In this document: positions 14,722 to 22,210 of the stretch, piece after piece
How the letters are laid out: each line of letters begins with the position of its first letter
Position numbering within the stretch: the stretch's first letter is position 1
Assembly: GCA_004553485.1 (NCBI GenBank)
Contig: SFLG01000031.1
Coordinates: forward strand, 1-24,781
Direction of reading: 5' to 3'
DNA: 24,781 nt
Source: Bacteroidales bacterium
Lineage (GTDB): Bacteria > Bacteroidota > Bacteroidia > Bacteroidales > Muribaculaceae
Translations under genes and position numbers: made by a program
The notes under the pieces: model-generated
What the model was told of the DNA's origin: nothing
Seen by the model: only the letters and a program-made list of their open reading frames with translations
Databases searched by the model: none

Positions 14722-14812
14722 TTATACCATCACATTACAACGCCGGATTATCCGGTAAGTAAACCCGTAACATTACAAACCGATAATGCCTTAGACTTAT
14801 AAACTTACTAAT

Positions 14813-16834
14813 ATGCAAAACGACAAAGAGAAACTGCCCGACAAGGGCTTTGCCGATGCCCCGGAGGGTCAGATTCCGCCCTACGACGTCGACCCGGTGG
14901 AACTGCCGGAGAACGCCTTCCGCGAGCTTGGCAACGACGAGGAGTACCGCCCGCTGATGCACCCCGCCCGCGACTACAAGGAGGTAACGGTTTACTCGGT
15001 TTCGATGGGTCTGATTATGGCGGTGATATTCAGCGCCGCGGCAGCCTACCTGGGTCTGAAAATCGGCCAGGTGTTCGAGGCCGCCATTCCCATCGCCATC
15101 ATCGCTACAGGCCTGTCGGGCGCTCTGCGCAAGAAGAACCCGCTGGGTCAGAATGTCATCATTCAGAGCATCGGAGCCTGCTCTGGCGTGATTGTCGCCG
15201 GTGCGATTTTCACCCTGCCCGCTCTTTATATCCTTCAGGAGACACATCCCGAAATAACGGTGAACTTCCTGCAGATTTTCCTGTCGTCGCTGCTGGGCGG
15301 TGTGCTGGGCATCCTGTTCTTCATCCCCTTCCGCAAATATTTCGTCAAGGACATGCACGGCAAGTACCCCTTCCCGGAGGCTACGGCCACTACGCAGGTT
15401 CTTGCCAGCGGCGCATCGAAGACGGAGGGCGGCGGCCAGGCCAAGCTGCTGGTCATAGCAGCCCTCGTCGGCGGCATATACGACTATCTGGTGGCTACGT
15501 TCGGCTTATGGGCCGAGACGGTGACCACTCAGGCTTACTCCTGGGGCCAGACTTTGGCCGCGAAGTTCAAGGTGGCCTTCTCGTGCAACACCACTGCCGC
15601 GGTTCTCGGCCTGGGTTACATCGTCGGCCTGCAGTATTCGTTCATCATCTTCGCCGGCTCGGCCTTTGTATGGTTCATCGTCATTCCCCTTATCGGAACC
15701 TACGGCTCGCCTGAGATTACGGCGATGCCTCCCGAGGTTATCTTCAGCGACTATGGCCGAATGATGGGCATCGGAGGCATTGCGATGGCCGGCCTTATCG
15801 GCATCATCAAGTCGTGGGGTATCATCCGCCAGGCTGTCGGCCTTGCCGGACGCGAGCTGCGCGGAAACGCCACAAAGACCAAGACGGTGCGCTGGCAGAC
15901 CGACCTGTCGATGAAACACATCTCGATGTTCATCTTCCTGGCCCTGGTGGCTACTCTGCTCTTCTTCTGGGTAGGTGTCATCCACACTTTCTGGCAGGCC
16001 CTGATAGCCTGGATTGTAGTGGTTGTGATTGCCTTCCTGTTCACTACGGTGGCCGCCAACGCCATCGCCATCGTCGGCTCGAACCCCGTCAGCGGCATGA
16101 CGCTGATGACTCTGATCATCGCCTCGGGCATCTTTGTCACCATCGGTCTGAACGGAACGTCCGGAATTGTCTCGGCAATGATTGTCGGCGGCGTTGTATG
16201 CACGGCCCTGTCGATGGCTGGCGGATTTGTCACGGACCTCAAGGTGGGATACTGGCTCGGCTCTACTCCCCGCAAGCAGGAGACATGGAAATTCCTGGGC
16301 ACACTGGTATCGGCTGCCACTGTCGGCGGCGTAATCATGATGCTCAACTCGGTTTACCATTTCAGCGGTCCGCAGGCGCTGGCAGCCCCTCAGGCCAATG
16401 CCATGGCAAAGGTCATCGAGCCTATGATGACCGGCGGATCGGCCACTCCCTGGGTGCTTTACATCACCGGCGCCCTGCTGGCGGTTCTCCTCAACTGGCT
16501 CAAGGTGCCCGCGCTGGCTTTCTGCATGGGCATGTTCCTGCCGCTGTCGCTTAACGCTCCGCTGCTTGTCGGCGGCATCGTCAGCTACATCGTCACCCAC
16601 TCGTCCAAGGACAAGGAGGTATGCCGCAAACGCGGCGACCGCGGCACCCTCATCAGCTCGGGCCTCATCGCCGGCGGCGCCCTCTTCGGCGTCTTTGCCG
16701 CCATCACCATCATGTGCGGCGTAGTACCGCCCGAAAACGGCGGCGACTTCCAGCCCCAGGTGCTGGGTCTGGTGGCTTACGCTGCACTTATCGCCTACCT
16801 GATTGCGCACTCGTGCTTTGGCAAGAAAAATTGA
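14813..16834 (+). CDS. OPT-family oligopeptide/metal-chelate transporter
   Basis: A 673-residue polytopic inner-membrane transporter of the OPT family. The first 55 residues are polar and cytoplasmic. About 15 hydrophobic segments follow, beginning with VYSVSMGLIMAVIFSAAAAYLG. Typical OPT features are YLGLKIGQVFEAAIPIAI near the N-terminus, GKYPFPEATATTQVL (the conserved KYPFP-type signature), and the hydrophilic loop around LGSTPRKQETWKF. These features fit the bacterial OPT/YSL subgroup rather than POT carriers. The substrate (oligopeptides or metal-siderophore complexes) cannot be read from sequence. A 129-nt spacer precedes it and the MATE gene overlaps its end. Confidence 0.9.
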   Translation: MQNDKEKLPDKGFADAPEGQIPPYDVDPVELPENAFRELGNDEEYRPLMHPARDYKEVTVYSVSMGLIMAVIFSAAAAYLGLKIGQVFEAAIPIAIIATGLSGALRKKNPLGQNVIIQSIGACSGVIVAGAIFTLPALYILQETHPEITVNFLQIFLSSLLGGVLGILFFIPFRKYFVKDMHGKYPFPEATATTQVLASGASKTEGGGQAKLLVIAALVGGIYDYLVATFGLWAETVTTQAYSWGQTLAAKFKVAFSCNTTAAVLGLGYIVGLQYSFIIFAGSAFVWFIVIPLIGTYGSPEITAMPPEVIFSDYGRMMGIGGIAMAGLIGIIKSWGIIRQAVGLAGRELRGNATKTKTVRWQTDLSMKHISMFIFLALVATLLFFWVGVIHTFWQALIAWIVVVVIAFLFTTVAANAIAIVGSNPVSGMTLMTLIIASGIFVTIGLNGTSGIVSAMIVGGVVCTALSMAGGFVTDLKVGYWLGSTPRKQETWKFLGTLVSAATVGGVIMMLNSVYHFSGPQALAAPQANAMAKVIEPMMTGGSATPWVLYITGALLAVLLNWLKVPALAFCMGMFLPLSLNAPLLVGGIVSYIVTHSSKDKEVCRKRGDRGTLISSGLIAGGALFGVFAAITIMCGVVPPENGGDFQPQVLGLVAYAALIAYLIAHSCFGKKN

Positions 16835-18119
16835 CAAAGAAATACTGAGGCTGGCCTGGCCCGCGATAGCGACCAATATCACCACGCCTTTACTGAGTTT
16901 AGTCGATGTGGCCATTGTTGGCCACATCGGCTCTGCTGCTTATATAGGCGCCGTAACCGTGGGCGGAGCGATGCTGAACATGCTATACTGGCTCTTCGGA
17001 TTTCTGCGCGCCGGCACTTCGGGCATAACGGCGCAGGCCGTCGGTGCCGGCGACAGGCAGGGTCAGATGCTGGCGCTGGCACGCAGCCTCGGCTCGGCGA
17101 CGATAATAGGCATACTAATTATCGCGCTCTCCTCGCCTTTGGGCGAGCTGGTGCTCAACTTCATGGACGCACAGGCCGACACGGCTTCGCTGGCGCGCCG
17201 CTATTTCAGCGTCGCCGTATGGGGCGCGCCGGGCCTGTTGGGCACCTACGCCCTTTCGGGCTGGTTCCTGGGTATGCAGTCGTCGCGTCCGGCAATGTGG
17301 ATGTCAATAATCGCCAACTCGTCCAACATCGTCCTCAGCACCACTTTTGTCTTTGCCCTCGGCATGGGCATCGAGGGTGTGGGACTGGGCACCGCCATCG
17401 CCCAATGGATAAGCCTGGCGGTGGGTGTGGCCATGCTGCCGCGCTACTGCCACGGGGCGCCAAAGGGATGGTCGGCGATGCTCCTGCAATGGGCAGGGCT
17501 GAAACGGCTCTTCGCCGTCAACGCCGACATCATGCTGCGCACGCTGTGCCTGATTGCCGTAACGTTGTGGTTCACACACGCCGGCGCGGTCCTCGGCGAC
17601 AGTGTCCTTGCCGCCAACGCCCTGCTGATGCAGCTGTTCATGCTATTCTCGTATTTTATGGACGGCTTTGCCTACGCCGGCGAAGCCCTCGCCGGAAAAT
17701 TTGCCGGAGGACACGACGCCACCTCGCTGAGGTCGCTGGTGCATACCCTCCTGCGCTGGGGAACGGCCCTGTCGCTGATAGCATCCCTGCTCTATTTTAC
17801 CTGCGGCGAGTGGTTCCTGTCGTTGCTCACCGCCGATGCCAACGTCCTTGACGTCGCGGCCGAGTACAAACTGTGGGCCGTGGCTGTTCCGCTGGCCGGA
17901 TTTATGTCCTTCATCTGGGACGGAATATACATCGGCCTGGTAAAAACCCGCCTCATGCTGCTGACAATGGCCGTCTCGATGGTAATTTTCTACGCCATCT
18001 ATTTCCTCGCCCATCCCTACATCGGCAACCACGGTCTCTGGCTGGCCTTCATCGCCTACCTCGCCACCCGCGGCCTCCTCCAGTCCGCCCTCTACTCCCG
18101 CCTCCTCCACCACCTCTAA
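16818..18119 (+). CDS. MATE-family efflux transporter (DinF-like), TTG start overlapping the OPT gene
   Basis: A 433-residue multidrug/toxic-compound extrusion protein with twelve predicted helices, exchanging Na+ or H+ for cationic drugs or metabolites. ILRLAWPAIATNITTPLLSLVDVAIVGHIG is the DinF-type N-terminus. GTSGITAQAVGAGD and MDGFAYAGEALAGKFAGG are conserved segments in the two halves. No ATG or GTG is available near the N-terminus. The TTG at 16818 gives (M)ARKIDKEILRLAWP, as in homologues, with a 17-nt overlap of the OPT gene; a TTG at 16803 is the alternative. The overlap suggests translational coupling to the OPT gene. It ends before a 15-bp inverted repeat. Confidence 0.87.
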   Translation: MARKIDKEILRLAWPAIATNITTPLLSLVDVAIVGHIGSAAYIGAVTVGGAMLNMLYWLFGFLRAGTSGITAQAVGAGDRQGQMLALARSLGSATIIGILIIALSSPLGELVLNFMDAQADTASLARRYFSVAVWGAPGLLGTYALSGWFLGMQSSRPAMWMSIIANSSNIVLSTTFVFALGMGIEGVGLGTAIAQWISLAVGVAMLPRYCHGAPKGWSAMLLQWAGLKRLFAVNADIMLRTLCLIAVTLWFTHAGAVLGDSVLAANALLMQLFMLFSYFMDGFAYAGEALAGKFAGGHDATSLRSLVHTLLRWGTALSLIASLLYFTCGEWFLSLLTADANVLDVAAEYKLWAVAVPLAGFMSFIWDGIYIGLVKTRLMLLTMAVSMVIFYAIYFLAHPYIGNHGLWLAFIAYLATRGLLQSALYSRLLHHL

Positions 18120-18140
18120 CCCCCACTCCACTCCAAAGAC

Positions 18141-18175
18141 TAAGCGCGTGTAAATGCCTAATTTACACGCGCTTA
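18141..18175. terminator. 15-bp perfect inverted repeat, bidirectional terminator between MATE and tRNA-Pro
   Basis: TAAGCGCGTGTAAAT (18141-18155) and ATTTACACGCGCTTA (18161-18175) are exact reverse complements around the loop GCCTA. The element lies 21 nt after the MATE stop and 7 nt past the 3' end of the minus-strand tRNA, so it can serve both converging transcripts. No T-run follows in either direction. Confidence 0.65.
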
Positions 18176-18182
18176 ACCTTCG

Positions 18183-18255
18183 TCGGGGTGACAAGACTCG
18201 AACTTGCGACCCCCTGGTCCCAAACCAGGTGCGCTACCAACTGCGCCACGCCCCG
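18183..18255 (-). tRNA. tRNA-Pro (anticodon TGG)
   Basis: The minus strand folds as a 73-nt tRNA. Acceptor 5' strand CGGGGCG, D-arm GCGC-AGTTGGTA-GCGC, anticodon arm CCTGG-TTTGGGA-CCAGG with anticodon TGG, 5-nt variable loop, T-arm GCAAG-TTCGAGT-CTTGT, acceptor 3' strand CACCCCG, discriminator A. CCA is not encoded. All stems pair except position 6:67 of the acceptor stem, which is C-A. It reads Pro CCA, and other CCN codons by wobble. It stands alone with its own promoter 11 nt upstream. Confidence 0.95.
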
Positions 18256-18265
18256 ATCGATGGTG

Positions 18266-18296
18266 CAAAGTTAGCGTTTTTTTTTAAACTTACAAA
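18266..18296 (-). promoter_or_regulatory. Promoter of tRNA-Pro
   Basis: On the minus strand, TTTG (18293-18296), a 19-nt spacer and TAACTTTG (18266-18273) give an almost ideal Bacteroidetes promoter. Transcription would start a few nt before the mature tRNA 5' end at 18255. Confidence 0.7.
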
Positions 18297-18328
18297 CACG
18301 CACGCACGCCAGTACGACTTTCTCGCTG

Positions 18329-18349
18329 TGCAAACCAAATGCAAACCAA
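18329..18349. repeat. Duplicated TGCAAACCAA
   Basis: TGCAAACCAA occurs at 18329-18338 and 18340-18349, one base apart, between the tRNA promoter and the peptidase remnant. It is probably a small duplication. Confidence 0.6.
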
Positions 18350-18379
18350 GTACGGTGCTTGTCGGTTTTAATAGTAACG

Positions 18380-18666
18380 ATGAAACACACAAAGATTTAC
18401 CCTGGCTCTGTCGTGGGTCCTAGCTGTCGCTCTGTTGCCTCAGGCCCGCGTTGATTACTCCGGATGAGGCGCTCGACCGCATCTCGGCAACCTTCGCGTC
18501 ACAAAGCGGAAAACTCCGCGGCCCGGCTCTGTCGCGACTGTCGGCATCGCCCGTGGTGACGATGGAGAAAGACGGCGAAAACACAGTTTATGTCTTTGGC
18601 GACACCGGCAACAAAGGCTATGTCGTGGCCTCGGCCGACGATATCGCCATCCCGATGCTGGGTTGC
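18380..18666 (+). pseudogene. Remnant of a C10 (streptopain-like) peptidase: signal peptide and propeptide only
   Basis: Three reading frames must be joined. ATG at 18380 gives MKHTKIY. The next frame (from 18399) gives the hydrophobic signal core TLALSWVLAVALLPQARV. A third frame (from 18451) gives ITPDEALDRISATF and then NTVYVFGDTGNKGYVVASADDIAIPMLG. The last part matches the Spi-type propeptide of C10 cysteine peptidases, where YVFN-GFVIVSADD-PVLGY is usual. Homology ends at about 18663, and the catalytic Cys/His domain is absent; a terminator-like hairpin begins 70 nt on. The third frame stays open to 18825 but that extension has no resemblance to the family. At least two frameshifts plus a 3' deletion mark it as dead. 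The family call is from memory of the motif. Confidence 0.6.
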
Positions 18667-18734
18667 CCTCCACTGACGATATTGCTAATCCGCAACCTCA
18701 ACCCGAAAACGCAAACATCTTACCCTCCGGAAAC

Positions 18735-18764
18735 GCCGAAAATCCCCGCGCCTTCGGCTTTTTT
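18735..18764 (+). terminator. Intrinsic terminator after the peptidase remnant
   Basis: GCCGAA (18735-18740) and TTCGGC (18753-18758) form a 6-bp stem with a 12-nt loop, followed immediately by a run of T (18759-18764) and a second T-run. It may be the surviving terminator of the lost gene. Confidence 0.5.
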
Positions 18765-18775
18765 GATTTTTTTCG

Positions 18776-18783
18776 TATCTTTG
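18776..18783 (+). promoter_or_regulatory. -7 box for the nDsbD-dsbD-mazG-topB operon
   Basis: TATCTTTG followed by C matches TAnnTTTG. The transcript would start near 18790, with a 64-nt AT-rich leader to the ATG at 18854. No good -33 TTG is visible at the right spacing. Confidence 0.5.
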
Positions 18784-18853
18784 CATAAATATATTATGGC
18801 GAGAGAATTTTTTCGGAATATATAACTCATAAAAATACAATTACACTTAAAAT

Positions 18854-19318
18854 ATGAAGACAAGAAGATTTACATTGCTGCTGGTGATGCTGCTGGCAGT
18901 ATTCTGCGGCACCACCGCCATGGCACAGAACCCCATTCGCTGGAGATGCTCGGCCCGCATGGTCTCGAGCACCGAGGGCGAGCTTACAGTGCGCGCCATC
19001 ATCGACAAGGGATGGCACCTCTACGGCATGCAGATGCCCAAATCGGGGCCCAAGCCTACGGTGATAAACTTCTCCGAGTCAAAGGGTGTGAAATTCACCA
19101 CACCCCTTTACTCCAAGACCAAGCCCATCAAGAAGTTCGACCAGGTATTCGCCTCGAAGCTTCAGTACTGGGAGAAGGAGGCCGTTTTCGTGCGCAAGTT
19201 CACCCTCACCGGCAATAAGAGCGATGTCCTCTTCAAGGGCTCGATAACTTTTATGGGCTGCGACGACGAGACCTGCCTGGTCCCCAAGACCGAGAACTTC
19301 ACTTTCAAACTGAAGTAA
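18854..19318 (+). CDS. Stand-alone nDsbD-like (DsbC/DsbD alpha domain) periplasmic protein
   Basis: A 154-residue exported protein. MKTRRFTLLLVMLLAVFCGTTAMAQ is a signal peptide. The rest is one immunoglobulin-like domain of the DsbD N-terminal (disulfide-bond corrector) family. IIDKGWHLYGMQMPKSGPKPTVINF and ITFMGCDDETCLVPKTENF align with the same stretches of the DsbD encoded next, and the Cys136/Cys141 pair corresponds to the redox pair of nDsbD. It probably accepts electrons from DsbD or acts on a dedicated partner in the periplasm. It opens a (+) operon 79 nt ahead of dsbD. The likely origin is duplication of the DsbD alpha domain. Confidence 0.82.
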   Translation: MKTRRFTLLLVMLLAVFCGTTAMAQNPIRWRCSARMVSSTEGELTVRAIIDKGWHLYGMQMPKSGPKPTVINFSESKGVKFTTPLYSKTKPIKKFDQVFASKLQYWEKEAVFVRKFTLTGNKSDVLFKGSITFMGCDDETCLVPKTENFTFKLK

Positions 19319-19397
19319 CAGCGGCATCTTAGCTTACGGGCTTCGCCGGCCGCGGCAGGCGTTGCCCCAACATTCCAACACGTAAAACACTTACTTT

Positions 19398-21419
19398 ATG
19401 AGAATTTCAATCTTAGACCGCCTGCGTTTCGGCAGATTTTTGGCGCTGACTTTCGCTGTCGTCGTTTCGGCGCTGACCGCTGTCGCCCAGATAGCCGACC
19501 CGGTGCACTGGTCGATGGAGATACACCCCGACGATGCCACGTCGGGCAGCGTGGTATGGACGGCCAAAATAGAAGCCGGCTACCACATCTACGGCACAAA
19601 GGCCGTCCCGGGCGGCCCGCAGGCCACGAAGATAACCCTCCGGGGCTCGGAGGGCTTTAAGACCGAAGGCGACATCCAGCCCTCGAAGGCTGCCACGGTA
19701 GGCATAGACAAGACGTTCGAGCTCGAACTGTCGACATGGAGCGGCACGGTCACCTTCACACAGCGTTACAAACTCGCCCCCGGCACAACCAACGTCACCG
19801 TCTCCAGCGAGGTCGAATATATGGCCTGCACCGAGACGAGCTGCCTGCCCCCCAAAAAGGCCGACTTCAGCGCCTCGATTGGCGACAACGGCGAGGTGCA
19901 GGTGCTTGATACGGAGAGCTTAGACACAAACGGCCATTCGGGCAAAGCCGCCGAGGAAACTGTCGCCGACACCGAGTCGGGTGACTGGTGGAAGCCGGTC
20001 AATACCGCCGCGTTCGGTGACTCGGAGGCGATGCCCTCGACGCAGCGCTCGGCATGGATGCTGCTGCTGATGGGATTTGTCGGCGGCCTGCTGGCTCTGC
20101 TCACGCCTTGCGTATGGCCGATGATTCCGATGACCCTGAGCTTCTTCCTCAAGAAAAACCGCAGTCGCCGCCGCTCCATCGGCGAGGCGCTGATATACGG
20201 TTTCAGCATCATCGTCATCTTCCTGGTATTAGGTATAGCCATCACTCTGATTTTCGGTGCCGGCAAGCTTAACGAAATAGCTACCAGCGCGGTCTTCAAC
20301 ATCATCTTCTTCCTGCTGCTGGTGGTATTTGCCATCTCGTTCTTCGGTGCGTTCGAGATCCGTCTGCCGTCGAAGTGGAGCAATGCCGCCGACGGCAAAG
20401 CCAACGCCACGAGCGGACTGCTCTCGGTGTTCTTCATGGCCTTCACGCTGGTGCTGGTGTCGTTCTCGTGCACCGGCCCCATCATCGGCACACTGCTCGT
20501 CGAGGCGGCCTCCAACGGTTCCATCTTAGGCCCGGCAACGGGTATGGGCGGTTTCGCCCTCGGCCTGGCCATTCCGTTCTCGCTGTTCGCCTTCTTCCCC
20601 TCGCTGCTGAAGGAGATGCCCAAGGCCGGCGGATGGATGAACTCGGTAAAGGTGGTGCTCGGCTTCATCGAGCTTATCCTCTCGCTGAAGTTCCTCTCGG
20701 TGGCCGACCTGGCATACGGCTGGCGCATACTCGACCGCGAGGTGTTCCTGTCGCTGTGGATAGTGCTGTTTGTCCTGCTGGGCATGTACCTGCTGGGCAA
20801 GCTCCGCTTCCCCCACGACGCTCCCTCCAAGAACACGTCGGTGGGCGGTTTCTTCCTTGCCGTAGCCTCGTTCTCGTTCGCCGTCTACCTCGTTCCCGGT
20901 CTGTGGGGCGCTCCCCTCAAGGCCATCAGCGCCTTTGCACCGCCGCTGTACACGCAGGACTTCAACCTTTACAAAAACGACGTCAACCACTTCACCGACT
21001 ATGACGAGGGTATGCGCTATGCCGCCGAAAAGGGTATGCCCGTGCTGCTCGACTTCAGCGGTAAGGCCTGCGTAAACTGCCGCAAGATGGAGGGCGCCGT
21101 CTTCGATACGGAGGAGGTGCGACGCATCATCAACAACGACTACGTGATGATTACGCTGATGGTGGACGAGCGCACCGACCTGGAGCACCCGTACACCGTC
21201 ACCGAAAACGGCAAAAAGGTGAAAATCACCACCACCGGCGAAAAGTGGAGCTACCTGCAGCGCCACCGCTTCAACATCAACTCGCAGCCGTACTATGTGC
21301 TGCTTGACAACCAGGGCCGCCTCCTCAACGCCCCGCGCGCCTACGACGAGAATGTCGAGTCCTTCGTGGAGTGGCTCGGGAAGGGCTTGGAGAACTATAA
21401 AAAGACTGACGATAAATGA
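19398..21419 (+). CDS. dsbD: Thiol:disulfide interchange protein DsbD
   Basis: A 673-residue three-domain electron conduit that moves reducing power from cytoplasmic thioredoxin to periplasmic thiol proteins. A signal peptide ends near residue 31 (TAVAQ). The alpha domain (32-165) has the Cys144/Cys149 pair (MACTETSCLPP). The beta domain has about eight helices from residue 218, with the conserved TPCVWPMIP (Cys238) and SFSCTGP (Cys358). The gamma domain (about 540-670) is thioredoxin-like, with the motif CVNC at 558-561 in LLDFSGKACVNCRKME. All six expected cysteines are present, so it should be functional. Its stop overlaps the mazG start by 4 nt. Confidence 0.95.
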   Translation: MRISILDRLRFGRFLALTFAVVVSALTAVAQIADPVHWSMEIHPDDATSGSVVWTAKIEAGYHIYGTKAVPGGPQATKITLRGSEGFKTEGDIQPSKAATVGIDKTFELELSTWSGTVTFTQRYKLAPGTTNVTVSSEVEYMACTETSCLPPKKADFSASIGDNGEVQVLDTESLDTNGHSGKAAEETVADTESGDWWKPVNTAAFGDSEAMPSTQRSAWMLLLMGFVGGLLALLTPCVWPMIPMTLSFFLKKNRSRRRSIGEALIYGFSIIVIFLVLGIAITLIFGAGKLNEIATSAVFNIIFFLLLVVFAISFFGAFEIRLPSKWSNAADGKANATSGLLSVFFMAFTLVLVSFSCTGPIIGTLLVEAASNGSILGPATGMGGFALGLAIPFSLFAFFPSLLKEMPKAGGWMNSVKVVLGFIELILSLKFLSVADLAYGWRILDREVFLSLWIVLFVLLGMYLLGKLRFPHDAPSKNTSVGGFFLAVASFSFAVYLVPGLWGAPLKAISAFAPPLYTQDFNLYKNDVNHFTDYDEGMRYAAEKGMPVLLDFSGKACVNCRKMEGAVFDTEEVRRIINNDYVMITLMVDERTDLEHPYTVTENGKKVKITTTGEKWSYLQRHRFNINSQPYYVLLDNQGRLLNAPRAYDENVESFVEWLGKGLENYKKTDDK

Positions 21420-22210
21420 GTCACAACACTCAGGAAAAGCTCGACGCTATGCGCCGTGTGATGGAAACTCTTGACATTCTGCGGGTGAAATGCCCGTGGG
21501 ATGCCAAGCAGACCAACGAGAGTCTGCGTCCCAATACCATCGAGGAGGTCTTCGAGCTGGCCCAGGCCCTCGGCGAGGACGATACCGACGACATCCGCAA
21601 GGAGCTCGGCGACGTGCTGCTGCACATCCTTTTCTACTCGAAGATTGCCGACGAGAAGGGGCAGTTCGACATCGCCGACGTCTGCGATGCGCTCAACAAC
21701 AAACTTATCTTCCGCCATCCCCACGTGTTCGGCGAGGTCAAGGCCGACGACGCCGAGGCCGTTGCCGAAAACTGGGAGAAGATCAAGCTGAGGGAGAAGG
21801 GCGGCAACAAATCGGTGCTGTCCGGTGTCCCCCGCGCCCTGCCAGCGCTGATAAAGGCTTTCCGCATCCAGGAGAAGGCCGCCCACGTCGGCTTCGACTG
21901 GGACAAGCCCGAACAGGTATGGGACAAGGTGAAGGAGGAGGAGAGCGAGGTGGAGAGCGAAATAGCCTCGAAGGACGAGGACGGCCTGGAGGCCGAGTTC
22001 GGCGACCTGCTCTTCGCCGTCGTCAACGCCGCCCGCAAATACGGCGTCAACCCCGAGAATGCCCTCGAGCGCACAAACCGCAAATTCATCAGCCGCTTCG
22101 AGTACATCGAGGCCGGCGCCGCCAAAATGGGCAAAAAACCCGACGAGATGACTCTCGAAGAGATGGACGCCCTCTGGAACGAGGCCAAAGCAAACGCTGA
22201 CGCAAAGTGA
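21416..22210 (+). CDS. mazG: Nucleoside triphosphate pyrophosphohydrolase MazG
   Basis: A 264-residue house-cleaning enzyme that hydrolyses (d)NTPs to the monophosphate and pyrophosphate. The N-terminal MazG repeat begins LRVKCPWDAKQTNESLRPNTIEE. EEVFE (43-47) and ELGDVLLHI form the EExxE-ExxD-type Mg site. The second repeat contains VGFDWDKPEQVWDKVKEEESEVE and EAEFGDLLFAVVNAARKYG, with RTNRKFISRFEYIE at the end. Length and two-domain layout match E. coli MazG. ATGA overlap with dsbD and GTGA overlap with topB imply tight translational coupling. Confidence 0.95.
   Translation: MSHNTQEKLDAMRRVMETLDILRVKCPWDAKQTNESLRPNTIEEVFELAQALGEDDTDDIRKELGDVLLHILFYSKIADEKGQFDIADVCDALNNKLIFRHPHVFGEVKADDAEAVAENWEKIKLREKGGNKSVLSGVPRALPALIKAFRIQEKAAHVGFDWDKPEQVWDKVKEEESEVESEIASKDEDGLEAEFGDLLFAVVNAARKYGVNPENALERTNRKFISRFEYIEAGAAKMGKKPDEMTLEEMDALWNEAKANADAK

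Noticed and set aside
18666..18825. Continuation of the peptidase-remnant frame as real protein
   Set aside because: The residues beyond MLG show no family resemblance, cross the terminator and promoter, and end in AT-rich spacer.
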